From an uncultured Prevotella sp. (GTDB lineage Bacteria > Bacteroidota > Bacteroidia > Bacteroidales > Bacteroidaceae), in NCBI GenBank assembly GCA_900316565.1, contig ONDK01000006.1, positions 1 to 62,095 of the forward strand: 62,095 bases of DNA, in the 5' to 3' direction. How positions within the stretch are numbered: the stretch's first letter is position 1; each line of letters opens with the position of its first letter. The notes below the pieces were generated by a model. That model saw nothing but the letters and a program-made list of their open reading frames with translations. It ran no database searches and was not told the DNA's origin. Below are positions 43,734 to 55,452 of this stretch, in pieces. Position numbers and translations under genes: made by a program.

Positions 43734-45323
43734 TCATTTCTCCTTGAATTGTCCGGCAATGTTTGCCATTACCTCCTCAATGACCTTGGTGTCCTCGTCA
43801 AGGAGCTTGCCAGCGGCAAGGTTATCGAGAACGTCCTTGTGGGAAGAACGCATAGACTCGAGGAACTGGTCCTGACAGTCGCGGACCTTCTCAACGGGTA
43901 CATCATGCATCAATCCGTGCACGCCACAATAGAGGATGGCGATCTGCTCGCCTACCGGCATAGGGCTGTACTGCGGCTGAATGAGAAGCTGGTTGTTCTT
44001 ACGTCCACGGTCCAGAGTCATAGCAGTTACGGCATCCATATCACTTGAGAACTTGGAGAAAGACTCCAGCTCGCGGTACTGTGCCATATCTATCTTCAAT
44101 GTTCCGGCCACCTTCTTCATACTCTTTATCTGTGCGGAACCACCCACACGCGACACGGAAATACCTACGTTGATGGCAGGACGGAAGCCCTGGTTGAAGA
44201 GGTCGGTCTCAAGGTAAATCTGACCATCGGTGATAGAGATAACATTCGTAGGAATATATGCCGACACGTCGCCTGCCTGTGTCTCAATGATTGGCAGTGC
44301 GGTGAGAGAGCCACCACCCTTGACATGTCCTTTCATCGACTCTGGGAGGTCGTTCATCTGCTCGGCCACTTCCTGCTGGTCGTTGATACGTGCTGCACGC
44401 TCAAGGAGACGGCTGTGAAGATAGAACACATCTCCTGGGTAAGCCTCACGTCCTGACGGACGGCGCAGAATCAGTGACACCTCACGATAAGCGACGGCTT
44501 GCTTTGAAAGGTCATCATAAACTACCAGGGCTGAGAGACCACGGTCGCGGAAATACTCTCCTATGGCAGCACCGGCGAAAGGTGCATAGTACTGCATAGC
44601 GGCTGGGTCGGCTGCGGTAGCACTTACGACGATGGTATAAGGCATTGCGCCCTTATCCTTCAGGGTCTGTACCAACGAAGCTACGGTTGACGCCTTCTGA
44701 CCTATGGCGACATAGATACAATATACCGGCTTACCAGCCTCATACAGGCTCTTCTGGTTGATAATGGTGTCAATGGCTATAGCTGTCTTTCCCGTCTGAC
44801 GGTCGCCGATGATCAGCTCACGCTGTCCGCGGCCGATAGGAATCATTGAGTCGACAGCCTTAAGACCTGTCTGCAAAGGCTCCTTCACAGGCTGACGGTA
44901 GATAACTCCAGGTGCCTTTCTGTCCAGTGGCATCTCGAAGGCTCCGGTCAGGTCGATGTCGCCATTACCATCTATAGGGTTACCCAGAGGGTCAACCACA
45001 CGGCCGAGGAAGTTGTCATTGACCATGATGGATGCGATACGGTGAGTACGCTTTACCTTCATGCCTTCCTTAATGCCGGATGTAGGACCTAAGAGGACGC
45101 AACCGACGTTGTCCTCCTCCAGGTTCATGACGATAGCCATGGTGCCGTTCTCAAACTCGAGAAGCTCATTGGCCTCGGCATTACGCAGTCCGTAGATACG
45201 CGCCACACCATCACTGACTGTCAGCACAGTACCCACCTCGTCGAACTGCTCCTCCGAGTTAATGCCCTGAAGCTCCTTAAGCAGGACTTCCGACACCTCG
45301 CTTGGTTTAATTTTATCTGACAT
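43734..45323 (-). CDS. atpA: ATP synthase alpha subunit
   Basis: 529 residues, non-catalytic nucleotide-binding subunit of F1. P-loop GDRQTGKT near 175 and the [21 protein letters not shown] region near 373. It starts nine bases after the atpH stop. The F1 genes are split between the two ends of this cluster (beta and epsilon first; delta, alpha, gamma last), a known Bacteroidota arrangement. Confidence 0.96.
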   Translation of the reverse strand: MSDKIKPSEVSEVLLKELQGINSEEQFDEVGTVLTVSDGVARIYGLRNAEANELLEFENGTMAIVMNLEEDNVGCVLLGPTSGIKEGMKVKRTHRIASIMVNDNFLGRVVDPLGNPIDGNGDIDLTGAFEMPLDRKAPGVIYRQPVKEPLQTGLKAVDSMIPIGRGQRELIIGDRQTGKTAIAIDTIINQKSLYEAGKPVYCIYVAIGQKASTVASLVQTLKDKGAMPYTIVVSATAADPAAMQYYAPFAGAAIGEYFRDRGLSALVVYDDLSKQAVAYREVSLILRRPSGREAYPGDVFYLHSRLLERAARINDQQEVAEQMNDLPESMKGHVKGGGSLTALPIIETQAGDVSAYIPTNVISITDGQIYLETDLFNQGFRPAINVGISVSRVGGSAQIKSMKKVAGTLKIDMAQYRELESFSKFSSDMDAVTAMTLDRGRKNNQLLIQPQYSPMPVGEQIAILYCGVHGLMHDVPVEKVRDCQDQFLESMRSSHKDVLDNLAAGKLLDEDTKVIEEVMANIAGQFKEK

Positions 45324-45331
45324 TTGATATT

Positions 45332-45868
45332 TTACTTTTTAAGTTGAATAAGGATATTGTTAAGTTTTGTCTTAACACTTGCATCCATTCTGTAGGTATC
45401 GTATTCTAGGATAAACCCTCCGATAATCTTTGGGTCCACCTCAGTGTTGAACTCTACAGATCCATGAGTCTTGTTCTCCACCATCTTCCGCATTCTGTCC
45501 TCGGTCTCTTTTGAGACGGGAGCGGCAGTGATGAGGGAACCTCGGATAATGTTCTTCTGCTTTCTATATAAGGTGATATAAGAGGCCGCCATGAATTGCA
45601 GTGTCTTTTCCCTGTCGTCTCTCAGGACAAGGTCTACAAACTTCTTTGTAAGGTCGCAAACACCATCGCCGCATGCTGTGGCGATGAGTTTAGCCTTCTT
45701 GTCCTTAGGAAGCATAGGGTTGTCGATCGTAAAGCGCAATTCAGGTACCTCCAGGAAACTCCTCGAGAGAGTCTGCATCTCCTTATAGACCTGATCTTCG
45801 AGCTTTAACCCCGTGGCACATTTCAGTAGTGCACGGGCGTAGCGAACCGATATTACACCTAAATCCAT
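45332..45868 (-). CDS. atpH: ATP synthase delta subunit
   Basis: 178 residues; peripheral stalk subunit that ties F1 to b. The N-terminal helical bundle starts [13 protein letters not shown] and the C-terminal part contains [25 protein letters not shown]. Length and gene position between atpF and atpA support it. Seven bases after atpF. Confidence 0.93.
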   Translation of the reverse strand: MDLGVISVRYARALLKCATGLKLEDQVYKEMQTLSRSFLEVPELRFTIDNPMLPKDKKAKLIATACGDGVCDLTKKFVDLVLRDDREKTLQFMAASYITLYRKQKNIIRGSLITAAPVSKETEDRMRKMVENKTHGSVEFNTEVDPKIIGGFILEYDTYRMDASVKTKLNNILIQLKK

Positions 45869-45874
45869 AAGCTG

Positions 45875-46384
45875 TTATTTAACGTTATTGTCAGTAGAAG
45901 AAACCTCATCCAGCAATCTGTCAATCAATTCGTTCTGCTCCTTGTCGCCGGAGAGCTTCTCACGGAGAATCTTCTCAGCTATCTGCACCGAGAGCTCTGC
46001 AACCTGGTTGCGGATGTCGCGGATGGCAGCCTGTTTCTCGTTCTGAATCTCTGTCTTGGCATCAGCGATAATGCGCGCACCTTCATCGCGTGCCTTGTCC
46101 TGCGCCTTCTCGACGATGGCGTCTCGCGTAGCAGAGGCATCCTTAAGGATCTTTGCCTGCTGCTCGCGGGCCTGTTGAAGCAGCAACTCACCTTCTTTCT
46201 GGATATTGGCAAGCTTCTCATTGGCCTCACGGGCCTTCTTCAGACTACCATCGATATACTCCTTACGGTCGTTCACCATCTTGACGATAACGGGGAAGCC
46301 CCATTTCCACAAGATGAGGAAGACGATAATGAAGACAATGGTCATCCAAAACAGCAAGCCGCTATCAGGAATCAATAAATCCAT
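45875..46384 (-). CDS. atpF: ATP synthase b subunit
   Basis: 169 residues. One N-terminal transmembrane helix (about 10-28), then a long charged amphipathic helix (about 40-155) that forms the peripheral stalk dimer. NDRKEYIDGSLKKAREANEK is typical of the family's start of the coil. 56 bases separate it from atpE. Confidence 0.94.
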   Translation of the reverse strand: MDLLIPDSGLLFWMTIVFIIVFLILWKWGFPVIVKMVNDRKEYIDGSLKKAREANEKLANIQKEGELLLQQAREQQAKILKDASATRDAIVEKAQDKARDEGARIIADAKTEIQNEKQAAIRDIRNQVAELSVQIAEKILREKLSGDKEQNELIDRLLDEVSSTDNNVK

Positions 46385-46440
46385 ATGCTGGTGTTTGCTT
46401 GGTTAAACGTTATTTATATTATATCTCGCAACGTTTGCAC

Positions 46441-46695
<255 letters not shown>

Positions 46696-46755
46696 TTAAT
46701 TGTTTATATTTTTTTGTTTATTGTCTTAACTTTCGGGGTGTAGTCCCAGCGGACA

Positions 46756-47862
46756 TTATGCCTTTGCTGGATGTACGTGGGCCAGTGATATGAACACTGC
46801 GCTAAGCATTGTGAAAACCAAAGCCTGGATGTAGCTTACCAGGATCTCAAGGAGCATCATGAATACGCTCATGGCCACGCTGACCACCGTCATACTTGAA
46901 CCAGCCAGGATATTGGCTATAGCGCTGTCGGCAATGCCGAACATGATGAAGATTATTGCTGCGAAGCTAAGTGCTATGGCATGACCGGCCATCATATTGG
47001 CGAAGAGTCGGATGATAAGTGCAAGAGGCTTGGTGAAGATACCAAAGAGCTCTATGAACGGCATCAATGGCACCGGTACTTTCAGCCACATGGGCACATC
47101 AGGCCAGAAGATGTCTTTCCAATATTCCTTCGTTCCTGTGAAGTTGGTTATCAAGAACGTGGTCACTCCCAAGAAGCAGGTGCAGGCAATGTTTCCCGTC
47201 AGGTTTCCGCCTCCCGGTGGGAATGGTACTATTCCCATCAGATTAGAGAGGAAAATGAAGAAGAAACATGTCAGCAGCCACGGTGCATACTTTGGTGCCT
47301 CGTCGCCCATGCAGGCCTTAATGACGTCATCATAGATGTTCATGATGAACATATGCATCAGTCCGGTAAATCCTTTCGGCGCTGGATCACTGGCCTTATG
47401 ACGTTTGCACCAGCGTGCTGGAAGCAACACACAAAGCAGGAGAAGGATGGCGTTGATGAAGAGTACGCACACTGTCTTTGTTATTGACAAATCGACAGGC
47501 CTTACCTCCTTGCCATTGACTTTCTCGACAATCTTGTTCGGATATGCTTTGGCATCGCCGTTCTTTATGACCAGGTTTGCCAGCTCCGCATTGGCACCGG
47601 CATAATGACGGTCACCTACGGAGTCAGCCTCTTCAGAGAAGTCGCCACTGCTGAAGACGTGCCATCCGTTCGATGTCTTTATGATTACAGGCAGATGGAT
47701 TATAACGCCTTTGGTGACATGCCAGTCATAAGAATCCTTGATATGACCCCACAAAATGTTCTTCACATCTACAGTCTGCTTCTTGGAGAAGTCATGAGCT
47801 CCCGCAGGAACTGCGACTACCGCAAGCATGATGATGAGGAACAATTGTTTGATATATTTCAT
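46756..47862 (-). CDS. atpB: ATP synthase a subunit
   Basis: 368 residues, longer than the 240-270 of most bacteria. A signal-peptide-like N terminus and about 110 extra residues precede the membrane core, as usual for Bacteroidota. Core helices contain KPLALIIRLFANMMAGHAI with the essential Arg (RLFANMMAGH). Forms the proton half-channels against the c ring. Confidence 0.93.
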   Translation of the reverse strand: MKYIKQLFLIIMLAVVAVPAGAHDFSKKQTVDVKNILWGHIKDSYDWHVTKGVIIHLPVIIKTSNGWHVFSSGDFSEEADSVGDRHYAGANAELANLVIKNGDAKAYPNKIVEKVNGKEVRPVDLSITKTVCVLFINAILLLLCVLLPARWCKRHKASDPAPKGFTGLMHMFIMNIYDDVIKACMGDEAPKYAPWLLTCFFFIFLSNLMGIVPFPPGGGNLTGNIACTCFLGVTTFLITNFTGTKEYWKDIFWPDVPMWLKVPVPLMPFIELFGIFTKPLALIIRLFANMMAGHAIALSFAAIIFIMFGIADSAIANILAGSSMTVVSVAMSVFMMLLEILVSYIQALVFTMLSAVFISLAHVHPAKA

Positions 47863-47874
47863 ATCTGAATCATT

Positions 47875-48300
47875 TTACATTATATTATTCTTTTTCTCAA
47901 TTTGGGCAAAGTAGATACAGTCGAAAGCCAGCATTACTATGTAGAAGCCCACAAACATTGCAGCAAAGCCTATCATGGCACTGTTTTCCCTACGGAGAAT
48001 GAACATTGCCACCACCACTGTTAATAGTGCGGCAAGCATCCTTAAGGCTGACGCAGCGAGGTAGAATTTCCCCAGCGTCTTTGGTGCGCGCCGTGCAACA
48101 GACTTCCACGACTGTATATAAGCGATGCTTGAGACAAGTGAGAAGATTGCACTGATAACCAATGCATTTACCAGACTTGTACTCTGCAGGTATTGCATGA
48201 CCAGAAGAATAATCACGGTAAGACCGAAGATAATCCAAAGGCTTACCTTATAATATTGCTTAGCAATACGGTTTATCGTGTCATTCTGTCCTGTCTGCAT
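47875..48300 (-). CDS. AtpI-like membrane protein in the ATP synthase operon
   Basis: 141 residues, four predicted transmembrane helices, a charged N terminus and a charged cytoplasmic loop between helices 2 and 3 (WKSVARRAPKTLG). Between atpC and atpB, 26 and 12 bases from each. The position and topology suggest an AtpI/UncI-like assembly factor for the c ring, but sequence similarity to AtpI is not obvious to me. Confidence 0.65.
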   Translation of the reverse strand: MQTGQNDTINRIAKQYYKVSLWIIFGLTVIILLVMQYLQSTSLVNALVISAIFSLVSSIAYIQSWKSVARRAPKTLGKFYLAASALRMLAALLTVVVAMFILRRENSAMIGFAAMFVGFYIVMLAFDCIYFAQIEKKNNIM

Positions 48301-48326
48301 TACGTTCTATGCTTATATCCGTTTGT

Positions 48327-48566
48327 CTATAGTTCTACGCAAAGCGAGACCTCGTTCTTCTTAACCTCGACGAAGCCGCCATGTATATTGAACTGTTTCT
48401 TACCTTCTTTTGTACTGTATTCCACTGTCCCTTCAGAGAGAGAAGATATAATCGGGGCATGGTCGTTGAGTATCTCAAAACTTCCCTTAGTACCGGGAAC
48501 GAGAACACTGTCGACATCGCCCTGATATACGATCTTCTCCGGACTTACTATCTTTAGTCTAAGCAT
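48327..48566 (-). CDS. atpC: ATP synthase epsilon subunit
   Basis: 79 residues: only the N-terminal beta-sandwich (SPEKIVYQGDVDSVLVPGTKG, then GGFVEVKKNEVSLCVEL). The C-terminal helical hairpin that inhibits ATP hydrolysis in other bacteria is absent, as is common in this phylum. Follows atpD by 114 bases. Confidence 0.92.
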   Translation of the reverse strand: MLRLKIVSPEKIVYQGDVDSVLVPGTKGSFEILNDHAPIISSLSEGTVEYSTKEGKKQFNIHGGFVEVKKNEVSLCVEL

Positions 48567-48680
48567 TTTCTGAGTTTTTTAGTTATGTGAGTTTTTGAGT
48601 TTGTAAGTTTCACTTGAGTTCCAGTATGGCAAAGAGCCAATAACTTAAAAACTAATTAACTTATCAACCCATAGTCATGC

Positions 48681-50210
<1,530 letters not shown>

Positions 50211-50254
50211 TTATTTTTTAGTTTTTAATTAGATTCTTATCGCCTATATATAAA

Positions 50255-50358
50255 GCAACACGACAAAATTACCAAAATCTTTTGTTATGAGTTAATTTTT
50301 TGCTTCATTTTAGCATTATTTTAAAACCAATAACCAAGTTTGGGTTTTGTCGTGTTGC
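50255..50358. repeat. 14-bp inverted repeats flanking 76 bases, atpD leader region
   Basis: GCAACACGACAAAA (50255-50268) and its exact complement (50345-50358). The spacer is AT-rich. The atpD -7 element (minus TAATTTTG, 50264-50271) overlaps the left arm. It may be a long hairpin terminating pfkA, a regulatory structure, or the ends of a small non-autonomous element; no target-site duplication is clear. Confidence 0.6.
50264..50271 (-). promoter_or_regulatory. ATP synthase operon promoter, -7 element
   Basis: TAATTTTG on the minus strand, about 57 bases before the atpD start; no good -33 box is seen. Confidence 0.45.
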
Positions 50359-50388
50359 CCTTTCCCGTAAAATTGTTTCAATATGGAA

Positions 50389-51366
50389 TTAGATGCTCAG
50401 TTCGTCCAGAACTTCAATGAGTTTCCTGTCGAACGGCTTGTCGCTTCTGATGGCATCAGAGAATGGCACGTAGACCACCTCGTTGTTACGGACGCCAACC
50501 ATGATATTGCGCTGTCCCTGCATGATGGCCTCGATGGCGCCAACACCGGTGCGGCTGGCAAGGATTCTGTCACGTGCCGATGGGCTTCCGCCACGCTGCA
50601 GATGTCCGAGGATAGACACGCGCACGTCGTAACCCGGGAACTCTTTCTTCACACGGTCGGCATAGTACAATGCGCCGCACTTCGGACTTTCCGACACAAT
50701 GACGATACAACTCTTCTTCGACTTGCGGATACCGCGCTCCATGAAGTTCTGAAGCTGGTCGACATCTGTCGAGTCCTCCGGAATAATCGCAGCCTCGGCA
50801 CCTGTTGCGATAGCGCTGTTCTGGGCCAAGAAGCCGGCATCACGTCCCATGACCTCAACGAAGAAGATACGCTCGTGGCTCTGCGCCGTGTCACGGATAC
50901 GGTCGACGCACTCTACGATAGTGTTCAGAGTAGTGTCGTAGCCGATGGTGTTGTCGGTACCATAAAGGTCGTTGTCGATAGTGCCCGGCAGACCAATACA
51001 CGGAACATCATACTCCTGTGCGAAGATCATTGCACCGGTGAGCGAACCGTTACCGCCGATGACAACCAGAGCGTCGATGCCCTCCTCCTGCAGGTTCTTG
51101 AATGCCTTCTCACGTCCTTCCGGTGTCTCAAACTCCTTTGAGCGTGCGGTCTTAAGGATTGTACCGCCACGGTTGATGATACCGCTGACGTTCTCAGTGG
51201 TAAACGGACGGATCTCGTCGTTGATAAGACCGTCATAACCACGGTAAATGCCTTTCATGTTGAAACCATTGTAAATACCTGCACGGGTGACGGCACGGAT
51301 AGCAGCGTTCATGCCAGGTGCATCACCACCAGAAGTCAAAATTCCAATTGTCTTAATCTTTGCCAT
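50389..51366 (-). CDS. pfkA: ATP-dependent 6-phosphofructokinase
   Basis: 325 residues; glycolytic phosphorylation of fructose 6-phosphate. [19 protein letters not shown] starts the ATP site; GGNGS (near 104-108) has Gly at the position that marks ATP- rather than PPi-dependent enzymes, though the preceding residue is Asn where many have Asp. The catalytic PGTIDND loop (Asp131, Asp133) is intact. It lies upstream of the ATP synthase operon on the same strand, separated by the inverted-repeat gap. Confidence 0.95.
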   Translation of the reverse strand: MAKIKTIGILTSGGDAPGMNAAIRAVTRAGIYNGFNMKGIYRGYDGLINDEIRPFTTENVSGIINRGGTILKTARSKEFETPEGREKAFKNLQEEGIDALVVIGGNGSLTGAMIFAQEYDVPCIGLPGTIDNDLYGTDNTIGYDTTLNTIVECVDRIRDTAQSHERIFFVEVMGRDAGFLAQNSAIATGAEAAIIPEDSTDVDQLQNFMERGIRKSKKSCIVIVSESPKCGALYYADRVKKEFPGYDVRVSILGHLQRGGSPSARDRILASRTGVGAIEAIMQGQRNIMVGVRNNEVVYVPFSDAIRSDKPFDRKLIEVLDELSI

Positions 51367-51470
51367 AATGTAATTATAATTTTATTTCTAATTTTCGGAA
51401 TAGTTGATTTTCCTATCTTGTTTCCGTTTCTCTATATAAATAATGTATAGGTCTATAATAATGTATAGTT

Positions 51471-52868
51471 CTAAACCCACACTGAGTAACACCAGTCGGT
51501 GAGATATAATGTTCCCAGTCCTGCCAAGGCTCCGACGAGTGCCTTCCACCCTACATTCCTGAAGAACCATCCCACATGCATATGCTCCATCTTCAGCAGC
51601 GACAGACCGGCCAAAGAGCCAATTCCCAGGATGTTTCCACCGGCTACGACCGAGAATGCTATAACTTTCCAGTATATGCCATTCTGAGCAAGTCCTGCGG
51701 CAGCACTCTGTACCGATGCCGAGACGTCGTAGAGCGTGAAGAAACTTGCTGCTGTTGCCACATTATCGAGTACGCTGCTCACTGCACCGGCAATGATACC
51801 CATAATCCATACGTTATGAATGTTGGCATTGCACCAGGCAGCCAGCCAAGATATCGCGCCCGTCTCTTTCACCACTCCTAACAATAACATGATACCGACA
51901 ATAAAAAGCATCATCTGAATGACACCGTACTGCAGCACGCGTGGTATGCGGTTCTGTATCATCTTGTCTACATTGTCCAACCTGCGGTTGAAAATCTCAT
52001 TCACTATCCACAGAATGGACAGTACGCAGAATGCTCCCAAGAACGGACTTAGCTTTGTGATGTCGTGGAATGTAGGTATGAACCACAAGCCGCCGATACC
52101 CACGATGAGCATCAGAAGTCTTTGCCATACGTTCAGCCGCGTGTCATCACCGCGGTATGGCATTACAATCCATCCTGTATCGACGCGTTCCGGCAGTGCT
52201 CTTCCTATCCACCATGTCGGCAGCACCCATGCCATAAGACACGGCATTGCCACGGCAAGTGAATAATTTGTCGCACTTACGGCATTCTTATTCCAGATGA
52301 TAAGGTTCGTCGGGTCGCCAATGACCGTCAGAGCCCCACCCATATTGGCCGAGATGACGATTACAGAGCCCAGTAGCATCCTCTGTCTGCGGTTCTGAAC
52401 CACGCCGTGCATCATCGTCAGCATCATGACAGTCGATGTCAGATTGTCAAGATTTGCCGAGAGGATGAATGTTATCAGGGCCAGCATCCACAGCATCTTC
52501 CTGCTGTTGCGTGTTCTGAGCAGCTGCTTTAGGAAGTCAAAACAACCGTTGTTGTTGAGCACCTCCACAATAGTCATCGTGGCAAGGAGGTAGAGTACTA
52601 TCTCTGCAGCGCGTCCGACATACTTAAGGAAAATGTTCGATGCTATGAATTGCTTCACTGCAACACTCGTTGGAACGGCTCCGCTGAGGAAGTCAGTGTA
52701 TTCTGAGGAGTGCTGACTCGACACAAAATCGGCTCCATAGCAAATATACAGCACCCAACATAAGGTCCCGGCAAAGACAGCCACGGCGGCCTTATTGATG
52801 TTGGTGACTTTCTCCGTAGCTATAAGAAGAAAGCCCAATAGTGCTATGATAACTATTATTAGAGCCAT
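51471..52868 (-). CDS. nhaD: Sodium/proton antiporter NhaD
   Basis: 465 residues, about 11-12 transmembrane helices, ion-transporter superfamily. SANLDNLTSTVMML and SANMGGALTVIGDPTNLIIW near 140-180 are the family signatures, with the matching inverted repeat SVLDNVATAASFF near 360. Expels sodium in exchange for protons. Own promoter (TTTG 52915-52918, 18 bases, TAAATTTG 52889-52896 on minus). It is the neighbour of pfkA and the ATP synthase operon. Confidence 0.92.
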   Translation of the reverse strand: MALIIVIIALLGFLLIATEKVTNINKAAVAVFAGTLCWVLYICYGADFVSSQHSSEYTDFLSGAVPTSVAVKQFIASNIFLKYVGRAAEIVLYLLATMTIVEVLNNNGCFDFLKQLLRTRNSRKMLWMLALITFILSANLDNLTSTVMMLTMMHGVVQNRRQRMLLGSVIVISANMGGALTVIGDPTNLIIWNKNAVSATNYSLAVAMPCLMAWVLPTWWIGRALPERVDTGWIVMPYRGDDTRLNVWQRLLMLIVGIGGLWFIPTFHDITKLSPFLGAFCVLSILWIVNEIFNRRLDNVDKMIQNRIPRVLQYGVIQMMLFIVGIMLLLGVVKETGAISWLAAWCNANIHNVWIMGIIAGAVSSVLDNVATAASFFTLYDVSASVQSAAAGLAQNGIYWKVIAFSVVAGGNILGIGSLAGLSLLKMEHMHVGWFFRNVGWKALVGALAGLGTLYLTDWCYSVWV

Positions 52869-52888
52869 TTGTATCTTAAATTATGCAA

Positions 52889-52918
52889 CAAATTTAGCAA
52901 TTTTTTTTCGTTTGCAAA
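52889..52918 (-). promoter_or_regulatory. nhaD promoter
   Basis: On the minus strand TTTG (52915-52918), 18 bases, TAAATTTG (52889-52896), 20 bases before the start codon. From here to 53220 the gap is AT-rich and I recognise nothing; short frames there are not convincing. Confidence 0.65.
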
Positions 52919-53220
52919 CAAGACATTCTGTTTTTTATATTGCTTTAACGGCTTTTTAATGCGAGAAAGTGCGTATTGCAAACTCTGCTTTACAATTTTT
53001 AAATGGATTGATACAAACTTCATCCTCAAAGGTCAATATTTACCAATGTTATTGTTGCCAAAAACTGACCTCGGAAAACTATACTTTAGCTGTCATAAAG
53101 CTATTGTTTTCAACGCGCGAGCCTATCCTTTTGCAAATGCCAAAGATGATTATTTCGCAATATGAAAATATTTTCTTTGGAGAAATAACAAATAGTTTGC
53201 CATTTTGATGCTTTATATCA

Positions 53221-53250
53221 TTGATATATTGACAAAATAATGTAACTTTG
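53221..53250 (+). promoter_or_regulatory. Promoter of the glycosyltransferase pair
   Basis: TTG at 53221-53223, 19 bases, TAACTTTG at 53243-53250; the first start codon is at 53283. Confidence 0.65.
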
Positions 53251-53282
53251 CACATCGTAATAACTCTACTATAATTCTTCTC

Positions 53283-54275
53283 ATGCTGCAACAACCAGTC
53301 TATACACAAGATACTACTTGCGAGCCGCTTGTCAGTTTCATCATTCCCGATTACAATGTCTCGGCCGACAATCTGCGGGAATGTCTCGACTCCATCTTCT
53401 CCCTTAGTCTCAGCGACAAGGATAGAGAGGTCATCATTGTCGACGACGGATCTGATGAAAGTCCTATAAATGATATTGCGAAATATATAGACAAAATCGT
53501 CTATATAAGACAACGCAACCAAGGAGCGGCTGCGGCAAGGAACACAGGTGTCGACATAGCCAAAGGCAGATACATACAGTTTGTCGATGCCGACGACAAG
53601 CTTATCACCGCGCCCTATGAGCACTGCCTGGATATCATACGTTATAATGACAGCGACATGGTGCTATTTGATATGTCCACCAAGATCAGGAAGGAGACAT
53701 CCACCGGCGACTTTCTCTACGTAGGACCGGTTTCAGGGGCAGAATATATGAGACACAACAATATTAAAGGCAGTCCATGGTGGTATATATTCCGCAGAAA
53801 TATGCTTGGCTCACTGAGATTCCATAAAGGCTTGATTGTAGAGGATGAAGAATTTACACCTCAACTGTTACTTCGAGCAGAAAAGGTATTTGTCACCCAA
53901 TCAGAGGCTTACTACTATCGGCAAGTATCCGGTTCTATGACCCATAAGAGTGGTTCGCGGTGGACACTGAAGCGCCTTAATGACACCGTTGAGGTTATCC
54001 AGGTACTCCGGGATCGTGCAGACGTACTCCCTTACAAGGACCGTCTGGCCATGCAGCGCCGCATAGACCAGCTTACTGCAGACTATCTGTACAACGTTAT
54101 TACCACAACACATAACAGACATTACCTCGAACGCTGTGTGGAACGATTGGAAAAGAAAGGTCTCTTTCCGCTCCCCATTCATGATTACTCGCAGAAATAC
54201 AAGTACTTCTGCCGTATGGTTAATTCAAAGGTTGGACGTCGTCTTCTTCTTTTAGCATTAAGGACACATAATTAA
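53283..54275 (+). CDS. Glycosyltransferase family 2
   Basis: 330 residues, GT-A fold. SFIIPDYNVSADNLRECLDS (18-37) opens the nucleotide-sugar-binding domain; VIIVDDGSDES follows; QGAAAARNTGVD and the DxD in FVDADDKL (near 105) bind the donor. No transmembrane segment. Likely transfers a sugar to a cell-surface polysaccharide or lipid-linked intermediate; acceptor unknown. First gene of a two-gene unit. Confidence 0.9.
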   Translation: MLQQPVYTQDTTCEPLVSFIIPDYNVSADNLRECLDSIFSLSLSDKDREVIIVDDGSDESPINDIAKYIDKIVYIRQRNQGAAAARNTGVDIAKGRYIQFVDADDKLITAPYEHCLDIIRYNDSDMVLFDMSTKIRKETSTGDFLYVGPVSGAEYMRHNNIKGSPWWYIFRRNMLGSLRFHKGLIVEDEEFTPQLLLRAEKVFVTQSEAYYYRQVSGSMTHKSGSRWTLKRLNDTVEVIQVLRDRADVLPYKDRLAMQRRIDQLTADYLYNVITTTHNRHYLERCVERLEKKGLFPLPIHDYSQKYKYFCRMVNSKVGRRLLLLALRTHN

Positions 54276-54296
54276 TTTCTCAGCAGGACTTTATAA

Positions 54297-55409
54297 ATGA
54301 AGATACTTCTTCTTGGAGAATACAGTAATGTGCATGCCACCCTGGCCTTAGGACTGCGGAAGCTCGGACATGAGGTAACCGTTGTGAGCAACGGTGACTT
54401 CTGGAAGGACTATCCCCGCGACATTGACGTGTCGCGAAGGGAATGCAAGATAGGAGGCATAGCTCTCTACTTGAAAATACTTTCCCTGCTCCCCCGACTT
54501 TCGGGCTACGACATCGTACAGCTTATCAATCCCATGTTCTTTGAACTTAAGGCCGAGCGTCTGTTCCCTATTTATCACTTTCTGAAAAAACACAACAAAA
54601 AAGTTATTCTTGGAGCTTTCGGCATGGACTATTATTGGGTCAAGACCTGTACTTATGACAAGCCCTTGCGTTACAGTGATTTCAACATTGGCGATAAGGT
54701 GCGTACCGATGATGTTGCGGAACGCGACCGCCGCGACTGGCTCGGCACGCCAAAGGGAAGACTCAACCAGGAGATAGCAGCATCCTGCGACGGCATCGTC
54801 ACTGAGCTCTATGAGTATGATGTATGCTATCGTCCTGTCTTTCCTGACAAGACACAATTCATCCCGCCACCAATTGTCCTCCCATCGTCGGGAGACATAA
54901 GGCTGACAGTCCACCGGCCCCTCCGTCTTTTCATAGGCATCAGCAAAGGACGGTCGCGGTATAAGGGCACAGATATCATGCTTGACGCCGCCAAAGCCGT
55001 AAAGGCAAAGTATCCAGACAGACTGGAGCTGCGTATTGCAAACGGCGTTCCCTTCAGCCAATATACCACAATGCTTGACGGTTCCGACCTACTTATGGAC
55101 CAGCTCTACAGCTATACACCGGGGATGAACGCTCTACTTGCCATGTCAAAAGGCATTGTCGTCATTGGTGGTGGAGAACCGGAGAACTATGAGATTATAC
55201 ACGAGGAGAAGCTGCGTCCAATAATAAACGTGCAGCCGACGTTTCAGAGCGTCTTCAATGAACTGGAGAATATAGTCATTAACCCGTCGCGCATGCCGGA
55301 GTTGAAGAAGGAAAGCGTACAGTATGTCCGCAAGCATCACGATTACGTAAAAGTGGCGCGCGAGTTTGTTGACTTCTTCCATCATATTCTACAGCCAAAT
55401 AAAGCTTAA
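54297..55409 (+). CDS. Glycosyltransferase, GT-B fold
   Basis: 370 residues. N-terminal Rossmann MKILLLGEYSNVHATLALGL; C-terminal domain has LRLFIGISKGRSRYKGTDIML near 207-230 and LAMSKGIVVIGGGEPENYEI near 280, the E-x7-E-like region of GT4/GT1 enzymes, though less typical than usual. No secretion signal. 21 bases after the GT2 gene, so the pair is likely co-transcribed and may extend the same glycan. Confidence 0.8.
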   Translation: MKILLLGEYSNVHATLALGLRKLGHEVTVVSNGDFWKDYPRDIDVSRRECKIGGIALYLKILSLLPRLSGYDIVQLINPMFFELKAERLFPIYHFLKKHNKKVILGAFGMDYYWVKTCTYDKPLRYSDFNIGDKVRTDDVAERDRRDWLGTPKGRLNQEIAASCDGIVTELYEYDVCYRPVFPDKTQFIPPPIVLPSSGDIRLTVHRPLRLFIGISKGRSRYKGTDIMLDAAKAVKAKYPDRLELRIANGVPFSQYTTMLDGSDLLMDQLYSYTPGMNALLAMSKGIVVIGGGEPENYEIIHEEKLRPIINVQPTFQSVFNELENIVINPSRMPELKKESVQYVRKHHDYVKVAREFVDFFHHILQPNKA

Positions 55410-55452
55410 GCTACCGAAGCGTAGTCGGCTCCTGATTTTGAAACATGAACTA

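Noticed and set aside
52869-53208. Two overlapping short frames between nhaD and the glycosyltransferase
   Set aside because: One overlaps the nhaD promoter; AT-rich composition, no start context and no recognisable features.
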